Below, piece after piece: positions 1-7,121 of a stretch of DNA of 9,388 bases. Each line of letters begins with the position of its first letter. Position 1 is the stretch's first letter. The stretch lies in contig PMYY01000142.1 of the NCBI GenBank assembly GCA_003170655.1, forward strand, positions 8,297-17,684. Direction: 5' to 3'. A model generated the notes under the pieces. That model ran no database searches, had not been told where the DNA came from, and saw only the letters and a list, made by a program, of their open reading frames with translations. This stretch comes from Nitrospiraceae bacterium. GTDB taxonomy: Bacteria > Nitrospirota > Thermodesulfovibrionia > Thermodesulfovibrionales > Dissulfurispiraceae. The translations under genes were made by a program, and so were the position numbers.

Positions 1-62
1 CTCTTTGTCCATCTATTAATATTTTTCAAAAAGAACTTTCTCATATAATAGACGTCGTCAGT

Positions 63-92
63 TTGACAAAAGGCCGCTTATTTCGATAAAAT
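63..92 (+). promoter_or_regulatory. Sigma70-like promoter of the glyQS operon
   Basis: A perfect -35 box TTGACA (63-68) and a -10 box TAAAAT (87-92) are separated by 18 bp. Transcription would start near 99, giving a short, A/T-rich leader of about 29 nt before the glyQ ATG at 128. That leader is too short for a T-box or any other structured riboswitch. A perfect TATAAT at 44-49 has no matching -35 box and may be chance or a minor second start. Confidence 0.68.
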
Positions 93-127
93 ACACGCTC
101 TATTAAGGATACTTTTTATTTAAATTC

Positions 128-997
128 ATGTACTTCCAAGATCTCATATTTCGCCTGAACGACTATTGGTCCCGGAAAGGGTGCCTGATACTACAACCTT
201 ACGATCTCGAGGTTGGAGCAGGGACATTTCATCCGGCTACCTTTTTCAGGGTCCTCGGTCCTGAACCGTGGAAGACCGCTTATGTAGAGCCGTGCAGAAG
301 ACCGACCGATGGCAGATATGGTCAAAATCCAAACAGACTCCAGCACTACTACCAGTATCAGGTTATCCTAAAGCCCTCTCCGCTCGAAAGCCAGGATCTA
401 TATCTTGAGAGTCTGGCAATGCTCGGTATCGAAGCCTTGAGACACGACATTCGTTTTGTCGAAGATGACTGGGAGTCACCGACTCTTGGGGCTTGGGGAT
501 TGGGCTGGGAAATCTGGCTCGACGGGATGGAAATAACGCAGTTCACGTATTTTCAGCAGGTAGGCGGGATCGATCTTAAGCCCGTGTCTCTGGAGATAAC
601 ATACGGCCTGGAGAGAATCGCGATGTACCTGCAGGAGATCGACAATGTTTTCGATATCGAATGGTGCAAGGGAATTAAATACGGAGAGGTCCATAAACAG
701 GACGAGATTGAATTCTCGAAATTCAACTTCGACTATTCTAATACCAATTTACTGGTAACCCAGTTTGAGTCATTTGAACAGGAATCGAAAAGGCTGAATG
801 AGCTCGGTCTCGTAATGCCGGCTTATGAATTCTGCCTGAAATGCTCACACACCTTCAACCTTCTGGATGCACGGGGCGTAATTTCGGTCACTGAGCGCAC
901 CGGATATATTGCTCGTGTAAGGGCACTGGCAAAGATCTGCGCCGAGGCTTTTCTGAAACAGCGGGAAGCAATGAACTTTCCGCTTCTGCAGAGGTAA
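128..997 (+). CDS. glyQ: Glycyl-tRNA synthetase alpha subunit
   Basis: This is the catalytic subunit of the bacterial alpha2beta2 glycyl-tRNA synthetase, which activates glycine with ATP and charges tRNA-Gly in the cytoplasm. The 289-residue length is normal for GlyQ. Family signatures are all present: GTFHPATF (residues 32-39), RRPTDGRYG (57-65), the long conserved block FVEDDWESP through QQVGG (110-147), and the class II motif 3 region ITYGLER (157-163). The start gives the usual GlyQ N-terminus, and an in-frame stop at 104-106 leaves no other start. The nearest Shine-Dalgarno-like sequence, AAGGA at 105-109, is 18 nt from the ATG, so initiation probably relies on the unstructured A/T-rich leader. 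glyS follows one base after the stop codon, so the two subunits are co-transcribed and translationally coupled. Confidence 0.98.
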   Translation: MYFQDLIFRLNDYWSRKGCLILQPYDLEVGAGTFHPATFFRVLGPEPWKTAYVEPCRRPTDGRYGQNPNRLQHYYQYQVILKPSPLESQDLYLESLAMLGIEALRHDIRFVEDDWESPTLGAWGLGWEIWLDGMEITQFTYFQQVGGIDLKPVSLEITYGLERIAMYLQEIDNVFDIEWCKGIKYGEVHKQDEIEFSKFNFDYSNTNLLVTQFESFEQESKRLNELGLVMPAYEFCLKCSHTFNLLDARGVISVTERTGYIARVRALAKICAEAFLKQREAMNFPLLQR

Positions 998-998
998 T

Positions 999-3086
999 AT
1001 GACTGAAAACACATCTTCCGAAACAGCAGCTAAGAGCGCCCTTCTGATATTTGAGATCGGTACCGAAGAGATTCCCGCCCGTTTTTTGTCGGATGCGATA
1101 AGCAAATTGAAAGGGAACGCAGAGAAGCTTTTCTGCGAGTATCGCCTTTGCTTCGGTGCTTTGAGGATCTTCGCGACCCCGCGCAGATTATCTATGCTGG
1201 TAGAGGTAGACCGTTCGCAGACCGCAACACAAAAGGAGGTTTGGGGCCCGCCGGAAAATGCAGCCTTTGATAAAGAAGGCAAACCGACCAAGGCTGCCGA
1301 GTCTTTTGCAAAATCTCAGGGGATATCGATAGACGATATTTCAATTGGAGAAAAAGGCAAAGGGCGTTATGTTTTTGCCGCAGTCAAAGAGACGTCCCGT
1401 CTCACTTCTGAGGTACTGCCTGAACTGATGCCGAGGCTTTTCGACTCATTCCACTTCCCGAAGGCCATGCGATGGGGCGACGGAAATTTCAAATTTGTCA
1501 GGCCTGTTCACTGGATATTGACAATTTACGACAACCAGAAAGTGCCCTTCGACTTTGAAGGCATCAAAAGCGGCAATATCACGCGGGGACATCGTTTCCT
1601 GTCGCCTGCTTCCTTCGAGATCAAAGATTCTAAAGCATACATCAATCTATTAAAAAACAATTTCGTAGTCATAGATCCTGCCGAGCGGAAAAAGATCATC
1701 TTCGAAGGTGCCAGAAAACTTGCATCATCCGTAAATGCGGTGGTCATAGAGGACGAAGAACTCCTCAATCATGTCATGTTTCTCGTTGAGTATCCTGTTA
1801 CGGTGCTCGGATCTTTCCCTCCCGATTACCTGGATCTGCCGAAGGAGCTTCTCATTACCGTGATGAAGGACCACCAGAAATATTTCGCACTTGAAGACGG
1901 AAGAGGCGGACTCGTTAATCACTTTGTAGTGGTGAGCAATACACGTCAGGAAAATGCTGAAACGGTAAGGAAAGGCGCTGAAAAAGTCATTAAGGCCCGT
2001 TTTGAAGACGCTCGTTTCTACTATGAAGAAGACAAGAAGACGCCTCTTATGGATAGACTGGAGGGTTTGAAGAAGGTCGTTTTCCATGACCGTCTCGGCA
2101 GCACTTACAGCAAGTGTACACGCGTATCGGCTCTTGCCGGTTTCCTAGCCGATAAATGCCGCCCCGACATAAAAGAAGATGTCCGCACAGCTGCCCTTCT
2201 TTCAAAAGTTGATCTTATATCAGGTGTTGTGCGGGAATTCCCCGAGCTTCAGGGGATCATGGGCGGATATTACGCCCTGAATGAAGGGCTCCGAAAGGAA
2301 ATAGCCCGGGCGCTCAAGGAGCAGTATCTGCCGAAGTTCTCCGGAGACAAGCTTCCAGAAAGCGACACAGGCGCAATAGTCAGTCTTGCCGATAAACTGG
2401 ACACTATCGCGTCTTTCTTCATGCTTGGCCTGATACCATCAGGGGCCGAAGACCCATTTGCTCTGCGCAGGCAGACCATTGGAGCTTTGTTGATTCTTGT
2501 AGATAAGCGCTATGATATCCATTTGAAGGAGCTTTCAATTGAGGCCTTGAAGCCTTATGATATTAAAGACAGAGAAGGGGTCGTCAGCAGTATAGTTCGT
2601 TTCTTCGAGCAAAGATTCGATCCCATCTTCCAGCCGGCCGGGTATTCGGCCGATGTGATAGCATCAGTGATTCATTTCGTCGGAGACAAACCGTTATTCA
2701 TAATCAAGGACAGGATGGATGCACTGATGCAGCTGAAAGCTAATTCTGATTATGAAGACTTCATGCTCGTGATCAAGAGAATAAACAATATCGCATCAAA
2801 GACCGATATTCCACCAGTGAATAAGTCCCTGTTCGCCCATGAAGAGGAAGAGTTGCTCTATTCCGCAGTCGAGACTGCGGCCCCCCAAATTTTAACATGT
2901 ATTGCAAGGAATGAACCATCCGAAGCGATCAATATACTTATTAACCTCAAGGATCCGGTGAACCGTTTCTTCGATAAGGTGCTGATCATGGATAAGAATG
3001 AGGACATCAAGCAGAACCGGCTTTCTTTGATCAAAACCATTCAGTCAATAGGTCATCAGATCGCTGATCTTTCGAAGCTGGGTTAA
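999..3086 (+). CDS. glyS: Glycyl-tRNA synthetase beta subunit
   Basis: This is the tRNA-binding partner of GlyQ and is needed for charging tRNA-Gly. The 695-residue length is normal for GlyS. The N-terminal signature EIGTEEIPARFL lies at residues 19-30. The central HD-like region contains EFPELQGIMGGYYA, starting at residue 413. The C-terminal anticodon-binding (DALR-like) region has FFDKVLIMD at 657-665, followed by NRLSLI. The start at 999 has GAGG a few bases upstream, inside the end of glyQ. The gene converges with proB across a 52-bp gap (3087-3138), in which I see no convincing intrinsic terminator: only a 4-5 bp imperfect stem and no U-tract. Nothing in the protein looks truncated or unusual. 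Confidence 0.98.
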   Translation: MTENTSSETAAKSALLIFEIGTEEIPARFLSDAISKLKGNAEKLFCEYRLCFGALRIFATPRRLSMLVEVDRSQTATQKEVWGPPENAAFDKEGKPTKAAESFAKSQGISIDDISIGEKGKGRYVFAAVKETSRLTSEVLPELMPRLFDSFHFPKAMRWGDGNFKFVRPVHWILTIYDNQKVPFDFEGIKSGNITRGHRFLSPASFEIKDSKAYINLLKNNFVVIDPAERKKIIFEGARKLASSVNAVVIEDEELLNHVMFLVEYPVTVLGSFPPDYLDLPKELLITVMKDHQKYFALEDGRGGLVNHFVVVSNTRQENAETVRKGAEKVIKARFEDARFYYEEDKKTPLMDRLEGLKKVVFHDRLGSTYSKCTRVSALAGFLADKCRPDIKEDVRTAALLSKVDLISGVVREFPELQGIMGGYYALNEGLRKEIARALKEQYLPKFSGDKLPESDTGAIVSLADKLDTIASFFMLGLIPSGAEDPFALRRQTIGALLILVDKRYDIHLKELSIEALKPYDIKDREGVVSSIVRFFEQRFDPIFQPAGYSADVIASVIHFVGDKPLFIIKDRMDALMQLKANSDYEDFMLVIKRINNIASKTDIPPVNKSLFAHEEEELLYSAVETAAPQILTCIARNEPSEAINILINLKDPVNRFFDKVLIMDKNEDIKQNRLSLIKTIQSIGHQIADLSKLG

Positions 3087-3138
3087 AGAGCAGAGAGGTT
3101 CAGAAGTTCTCCGAAAGCAACAGTGTTTACTGACCTTC

Positions 3139-4236
3139 CTAGAGAACGACCATATTGTCGCGGTGGATTATCTCGTCCTCATGTTTTGCGCCGAGGATAC
3201 GCTCAATCTCAGATGTCTTTTTGCCCTTGATTTTTTCGAGTTCATCAGATGAATAATTGACAATGCCCTTAGCGATCCGCTTGCCTTCCTGATCCGCACA
3301 GAACACTGCCTCCTCATGCCTGAAAGAGCCCACGATCCCAACGATCCCAGAAGGGAGCAGGCTCTTCCCACCTCTGAGTAAGGCGTTGACCGCGCCATTA
3401 TCAAGTATAAGTGTTCCTTTCGGACTCATTGCGTACGCAATCCATCCCTTCCTGGATGTCATGCTTCTCTTTTTGGAAATAAACTCGGTCCCTTCATGGT
3501 GCCCGCTCAAAATCGAGAGGAGAAGCCCTTTTTTTTTGCCGCTTATAATATTGACACTGATGCCATAGGACGAGGCCTTCCTGGCTGCCAGCAACTTGGA
3601 ATACATCCCGCCCGTGCCTACTCTGCTGCCGCTGCCACCCGCAATAGATTCAAGCGCAGGTGTAACTTCACGGACAAAAGGGATTATCGTTGCTTTGCGG
3701 TCTTTTTTTGGATCCGACGAATACAGCCCGTCAACATCCGAGAGAATTACGAGCCTGTCGGCATTGATGAGACCCGCTACAATAGCCGCGAGCTGATCGT
3801 TATCGCCGAATTTAAGCTCATCCGTAGCGACCGTATCATTTTCATTGACAATAGGGACCAGCCCATATGACAGTAATGCATTTAGCGTATTCCGAGAATT
3901 GAGATATGTCGGCCTGACTGAAACGACCCCACGCGTGAGCAGCACCTGAGCTACTTTCTTGTTGTGGCGTGCGAAACTCCTTTCATAGGCCCGCATGAGC
4001 GATGATTGTCCTGCCGCCGCCGCCGCCTGTTTGAGCACTATCTCCTTCGGTTTTTCAGTAAGCCCCAGTTTTTCCATGCCAGCTGCGATAGCGCCTGATG
4101 AAACGATGACAACATGATATCCGATCTCACATATCAATGAAACATCATGAGCTATCGCGTGAATCCTTTTATAGTTGAGTCGCCCCGTTGATTCGGTAAG
4201 GATGTTGCTTCCGATCTTGACGACAAGCCTGCTCAT
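3139..4236 (-). CDS. proB: Glutamate 5-kinase with C-terminal PUA domain
   Basis: This enzyme phosphorylates L-glutamate to gamma-glutamyl phosphate, the first and normally proline-inhibited step of proline synthesis. The 365-residue protein has an amino-acid kinase domain with VKIGSN (6-11), VSSGAIAAG (45-53), NENDTVATDE (131-140), FGDNDQLA (143-150), SDVDGLY (166-172) and GTGGMYSK (207-214). A PUA domain covers roughly residues 274-352, which matches the long form found in many bacteria. Its ATG overlaps the obgE stop as ATGA, so translation is coupled to obgE. proA is not in the window; the gene ends facing glyS. Proline feedback is expected from the family, and the sequence itself shows no extra regulatory element. 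Confidence 0.97.
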   Translation of the reverse strand: MSRLVVKIGSNILTESTGRLNYKRIHAIAHDVSLICEIGYHVVIVSSGAIAAGMEKLGLTEKPKEIVLKQAAAAAGQSSLMRAYERSFARHNKKVAQVLLTRGVVSVRPTYLNSRNTLNALLSYGLVPIVNENDTVATDELKFGDNDQLAAIVAGLINADRLVILSDVDGLYSSDPKKDRKATIIPFVREVTPALESIAGGSGSRVGTGGMYSKLLAARKASSYGISVNIISGKKKGLLLSILSGHHEGTEFISKKRSMTSRKGWIAYAMSPKGTLILDNGAVNALLRGGKSLLPSGIVGIVGSFRHEEAVFCADQEGKRIAKGIVNYSSDELEKIKGKKTSEIERILGAKHEDEIIHRDNMVVL

Positions 4237-5240
4237 GTTCTCATACCTTCAATTTTCTGAACGAGGTACATCATAAGTGCGTCAATACCCTCGCCGGCAA
4301 CCGCCGATATTCCGAAAAAATCCAATCCCCGCTCTCTACAATGGCTTTGGAGCTTCCCAAGCCTCGTCTTGTCGAATGCCAGATCCAGTTTCGTCCCGAC
4401 GACAACCATCGGCTTATTCGCGAGTTCAGGACTGTATAATACTAATTCATTATTGATCTTTTCAAAATCTTCCACCGGATCGCTGGGCGATAGGTCCGAG
4501 ACTTCCACCAGATGCAAAAGCATGGATGTTCGTTCGACGTGGCGGAGAAACTGAAACCCGAGGCCGGCTCCCATATGCGCCCCCTCGATAAGACCGGGAA
4601 TATCTGCTACGACGAAACTTCGGTGTTCGCGAAACTTCACTACACCCAGGTTCGGCACGAGCGTCGTAAAGGGATAATCAGCAATCTTAGGCTTTGCCGA
4701 AGAAATGACCGATATAAGAGTAGATTTGCCCGCATTGGGAAGTCCTATGAGCCCCACGTCAGCCAGGAGTTTAAGTTCGAGGACGAGCCACTTCTCTTCT
4801 CCTTCTTCTCCCGGCTGCGCAAACTTGGGCGCCTGCCTGGTCGCAGTTGCAAAGTTGGAATTGCCCAAGCCTCCTCTTCCAGCCTTGGCAGCCATCAATT
4901 CCGTATTGTCGGAATCGAGGTCGGCGATGACCTCCCCGCTTTCGGCGTCCTTGATGACCGTGCCGACCGGAACAAGTATTATCTTGTCTTCTGCATTCTT
5001 CCCGTGCTTGTTGCTCCCTTTGCCGTGCTCTCCCCGATCTGCCACGTATTCCTTCCGATACCGCTGATCGAGAAGAGTATTCAATTCCTTCGAGGCCCTT
5101 ATGATGACATGTCCGCCCCTGCCTCCGTCTCCTCCATTGGGGCCGCCTTTCGGAACAAACTTCTCCCTCCGGAAACTCACGCATCCTCTGCCGCCGTCTC
5201 CAGCCTTAACATATATTTTTACGTAATCAACAAATTGCAT
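4233..5240 (-). CDS. obgE: Obg family GTPase, ribosome assembly
   Basis: Obg/CgtA proteins bind the 50S ribosomal subunit and act in its late assembly and in stress control. The glycine-rich Obg fold spans about residues 1-158. The G domain follows, with the P-loop GLPNAGKS (166-173), the switch I segment YPFTTLVPN (189-197), G3 DIPG (213-216), G4 TKLD (283-286) and G5 SA (312-313). G4 is TKxD rather than the usual NKxD. The protein stops at 335 residues without an OCT domain or acidic tail, which is common outside the long Firmicute and enterobacterial forms. I chose the ATG at 5240 because it gives the canonical MxFVD N-terminus; the TTG two codons upstream sits in the U-tract of a terminator hairpin. 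No Shine-Dalgarno sequence lies directly before the ATG. The four-base overlap with proB and the position after rpmA mark a conserved operon order. Confidence 0.96.
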   Translation of the reverse strand: MQFVDYVKIYVKAGDGGRGCVSFRREKFVPKGGPNGGDGGRGGHVIIRASKELNTLLDQRYRKEYVADRGEHGKGSNKHGKNAEDKIILVPVGTVIKDAESGEVIADLDSDNTELMAAKAGRGGLGNSNFATATRQAPKFAQPGEEGEEKWLVLELKLLADVGLIGLPNAGKSTLISVISSAKPKIADYPFTTLVPNLGVVKFREHRSFVVADIPGLIEGAHMGAGLGFQFLRHVERTSMLLHLVEVSDLSPSDPVEDFEKINNELVLYSPELANKPMVVVGTKLDLAFDKTRLGKLQSHCRERGLDFFGISAVAGEGIDALMMYLVQKIEGMRT

Positions 5241-5276
5241 AAACAAAAAAGGCAGTCCGCATTAACAGACCGCCTT
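5241..5276 (-). terminator. Intrinsic terminator/attenuator between rpmA and obgE
   Basis: Read on the minus strand, AAGGCGGTCTG (5276-5266) pairs with CGGACTGCCTT (5259-5249) over 11 positions, two of them G-U wobbles, around the 6-nt loop TTAATG. It is followed at once by six T, then G and three more T. The structure begins 24 bases after the rpmA stop and its U-tract touches the obgE ATG. It should end most rplU-rpmA transcripts, so obgE-proB would depend on read-through or on an undetected promoter inside rpmA. Confidence 0.88.
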
Positions 5277-5300
5277 ACTCTTCTCCTCTGATGCTTTTTA

Positions 5301-5579
5301 TTATGATGCGCTCGTAACCGCAGATTCGGCTCTATAAACGCTGATTTTCGTTCTTTCCTTGTCTTTTCTCTCGAACTTGACAACACCGTCAATAAGAGCA
5401 AAAAGCGTATCGTCCGAGCCCTTGCCAACATTATTGCCGGGATGGAACTTCGTACCGCGCTGCCTTACCAATATATTGCCTGCACGGACTATCTGCCCTC
5501 CGTACCTTTTGACTCCGAGCCGCTGGGATTCGCTGTCGCGACCGTTCCGTGTGCTTCCTACGCCTTTCTTATGTGCCAT
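5301..5579 (-). CDS. rpmA: 50S ribosomal protein L27
   Basis: L27 is a small basic protein of the large ribosomal subunit whose flexible N-terminus reaches the peptidyl-transferase centre. The 92-residue protein begins MAHKKGVGSTRNGRDS and continues with RLGVKRYGGQ and GNILVRQRGT, all hallmark L27 segments. The N-terminus is the direct MAHKKG form, with none of the cleaved pre-sequence known from Firmicutes. The start codon lies one base after the rplU stop, and the last two rplU glycine codons (GGAGGA) double as its Shine-Dalgarno sequence, so the two proteins are tightly coupled. A terminator hairpin follows the stop. Confidence 0.98.
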   Translation of the reverse strand: MAHKKGVGSTRNGRDSESQRLGVKRYGGQIVRAGNILVRQRGTKFHPGNNVGKGSDDTLFALIDGVVKFERKDKERTKISVYRAESAVTSAS

Positions 5580-5580
5580 C

Positions 5581-5895
5581 TTATCCTCCGATGATCTCTT
5601 TGATCTTCAATTTCGTGAAAAACTGCCGGTGCCCCGTGACCTTCTTGGTTGCCTTCTTAGACTGATGCTTCATTACGAGGACCTTCGGCGATCTTGATGT
5701 CTGTACAATTTCGGCCTTTACAGTCGCGCCCTGAACATAGGGCTTGCCGAAAACGGCATTGCCGTCATTCTCAATCATCAGCACCCTGTCCAGGGTTATC
5801 TCGGTGTTGACATCTCCGATTACCTTCTCAACGGATACAACATCTCCGGTCGTTACCCTGAGCTGTTCTCCGCCCGTCTCTATTATTGCGTACAT
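5581..5895 (-). CDS. rplU: 50S ribosomal protein L21
   Basis: L21 is a primary 23S rRNA-binding protein of the large ribosomal subunit. The 104-residue protein starts MYAIIETGGEQLRVTTGDVV and ends with the conserved basic stretch around KVLVMKHQSKKATKKVTGHRQ followed by TKLKIKEI, as in other L21 proteins. The ATG at 5895 follows a G-rich Shine-Dalgarno stretch (5908-5902). It is the first gene of the minus-strand operon and has its own strong promoter. The predicted leader is only about 24 nt, so a long autoregulatory leader hairpin is not visible. Confidence 0.98.
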   Translation of the reverse strand: MYAIIETGGEQLRVTTGDVVSVEKVIGDVNTEITLDRVLMIENDGNAVFGKPYVQGATVKAEIVQTSRSPKVLVMKHQSKKATKKVTGHRQFFTKLKIKEIIGG

Positions 5896-5925
5896 ATATC
5901 ACACCCCCGAATGAATTAGATAGAT

Positions 5926-5955
5926 ATTAAAACAGAAAAAGACAAAAAATGTCAA
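5926..5955 (-). promoter_or_regulatory. Sigma70-like promoter of rplU-rpmA(-obgE-proB)
   Basis: On the minus strand a perfect TTGACA (5955-5950) precedes TTTAAT (5931-5926) with an 18-bp spacer that is almost all T. The start site would be near 5919. The small dyad GACA-AAAAA-TGTC (5941-5953) overlaps the -35 box, but it is short and A/T-rich, so no operator is claimed. Confidence 0.68.
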
Positions 5956-5972
5956 TAAAAATAACGGCTTTA

Positions 5973-6002
5973 TTGACCTAACCTGTCTGCTTTGATTATA
6001 CT
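5973..6002 (+). promoter_or_regulatory. Sigma70-like promoter of the FmdB/TIM-barrel pair
   Basis: TTGACC (5973-5978) and TATACT (5997-6002) are spaced 18 bp apart on the plus strand. The start site would be near 6009, followed by a leader of about 28 nt holding the Shine-Dalgarno GGGAGGA at 6021-6027. It lies back to back with the rplU promoter, with 17 bp between the two -35 boxes. It also rules out the upstream in-frame start near 5992, which falls inside the promoter. Confidence 0.7.
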
Positions 6003-6036
6003 AAAAGAAGTTGATTCTCTGGGAGGAACCAAAGAT

Positions 6037-6339
6037 ATGCCAATTTACGAATACGGATGCGCGAAATGCGGCAAGACTCATGAAATAATGCAGAAATTCA
6101 GCGATGTCCCTCTGGCTGTGTGTCCTGATTGCGGAGGTGAGGTCAAAAAATTGATTTCCAATACTTCCTTTGTCCTAAAGGGGACCGGCTGGTACGCGAC
6201 CGATTATGCTTCTCCGAAAAAGGGGGGAGACAAAAAAAGTTCAGAGAATCCTGCCGAAGCCAAAACGGAGGATAAGAAAACCGAAGAAAAAGCTGAGGTG
6301 AAAGCAGAGACGAAAAAGGAGGAGGTCGCCGCAAAATAG
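6037..6339 (+). CDS. FmdB family zinc-ribbon protein
   Basis: This small protein of about 100 residues starts MPIYEYGC, the standard opening of the FmdB/CxxC_CxxC_SSSS family. The zinc-ribbon cysteines are C8, C11, C29 and C32, followed by the conserved FVLKGTGWYATDY segment. The family is named for a putative regulator of formamidase genes, but its biochemical role is generally unknown. From about residue 59 the protein is a low-complexity tail of Lys, Glu and Ala, probably disordered. The start at 6037 has a good Shine-Dalgarno (GGGAGGA, 6021-6027) and lies downstream of a recognisable promoter. The stop codon directly abuts the start of the next gene (TAG-ATG), so the two are co-translated. 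Confidence 0.9.
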   Translation: MPIYEYGCAKCGKTHEIMQKFSDVPLAVCPDCGGEVKKLISNTSFVLKGTGWYATDYASPKKGGDKKSSENPAEAKTEDKKTEEKAEVKAETKKEEVAAK

Positions 6340-7098
6340 ATGTCATCCCCGCATGTCCATGTGCCCTTCGAGAAAATAGAACGGTACCTGGAGTTTATCC
6401 TTCAAAACAGCTTTAATCTCGAAATCTATTTTAGTGCGGCTATTCTTGATAACATAGAAAAAGACCAGCTATACAAAGTTATAGCGGCTTTGACGCACAA
6501 GCCTAGCCTTACGTTCCATGCGCCTTTCATGGACCTTTCTCCGGCAGCTGTCGACTCAAAAGTGAGGGAAGCGACCGTTGCAAGGTTGAACCAAGTTTTG
6601 GATATTGCAGAAATTATGCGTCCTCTGGCGATCGTCTTTCACTCAGGATATGAAAAGTGGAAGTACAGTCTGAGCGTAGATCTCTGGCTTCGAAAGAGCC
6701 TGGAGACCTGGCAGCCTCTAAATAGACGGGCCGAATCTTTGGGATCCAAAATCGTTATCGAAAATATCTTCGAAGATGAGCCGGCGAATCTCCGCGTTCT
6801 GATGGTAGAGATGGCCTCAGATAATTTCGGGATCTGTTTCGATACCGGGCACTGCAACCTTTTTTCTACGATCCCTGTGGAAAAATGGCTCGCCGACCTC
6901 AGCCGATATATTTTGGAACTCCACCTGCATGACAATGACCGCAGTGCTGACCAACATTATGCAATCGGCGACGGCACTTTCGATTTCGACCGTTTCTTTG
7001 CCCTACTTGATAAAAAGGACTGCATTCACACTATCGAAGCACACACGCCGGAAAGGGTAATCAAAAGCATAGAGCGGCTGAAAAAATACACGGAATAA
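6340..7098 (+). CDS. AP-endonuclease-2/xylose-isomerase-like TIM-barrel protein
   Basis: This 252-residue protein has the pattern of the AP_endonuc_2 superfamily, which includes sugar isomerases/epimerases and endonuclease IV. Candidate metal-binding residues come in the usual order: H60 (TFHAPF), H101 (FHSGY), E141 (IENIFED), D168 and H171 (CFDTGHCN), the HLHDND segment at 195-200, H206 (QHYAIGDGTFDF) and E233 (IEAH). The HLHDN..D.H..IGDG signature is more typical of the sugar-isomerase-like branch than of true endonuclease IV. The substrate cannot be told from sequence. The ATG abuts the FmdB stop; the best Shine-Dalgarno (GGAGGAGG, about 6317-6324) is some 16 nt away inside that gene, so coupling by terminating ribosomes is likely. 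The gene converges with the methyltransferase gene across 23 bp with no clear terminator. Confidence 0.85.
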   Translation: MSSPHVHVPFEKIERYLEFILQNSFNLEIYFSAAILDNIEKDQLYKVIAALTHKPSLTFHAPFMDLSPAAVDSKVREATVARLNQVLDIAEIMRPLAIVFHSGYEKWKYSLSVDLWLRKSLETWQPLNRRAESLGSKIVIENIFEDEPANLRVLMVEMASDNFGICFDTGHCNLFSTIPVEKWLADLSRYILELHLHDNDRSADQHYAIGDGTFDFDRFFALLDKKDCIHTIEAHTPERVIKSIERLKKYTE

Positions 7099-7121
7099 TC
7101 GCGAGTCTATGCTTGAACGGA

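Noticed and set aside
44..49. Perfect TATAAT as a second glyQ promoter
   Set aside because: No acceptable -35 box at 16-18 bp upstream, and A/T-rich DNA makes a chance match likely; the TTGACA/TAAAAT pair downstream is better.
1..127. T-box or glycine riboswitch upstream of glyQ
   Set aside because: The predicted leader is about 29 nt, and no stem, T-box consensus or glycine aptamer pattern is visible.
3087..3138. Terminator between the convergent glyS and proB genes
   Set aside because: Only imperfect 4-5 bp stems (such as GAGAG/TTCTC and CAGT/ACTG) without a U-tract are present.
4512..5291. Long open frame of 259 codons on the plus strand opposite obgE
   Set aside because: It is the complement of the well-conserved obgE gene, has no recognisable family features and no promoter or ribosome-binding site.
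5992..6036. Upstream start for the FmdB protein at 5992
   Set aside because: It lies within the promoter (the -10 box is 5997-6002), whereas 6037 has a strong Shine-Dalgarno and gives the canonical MPIYEY start.
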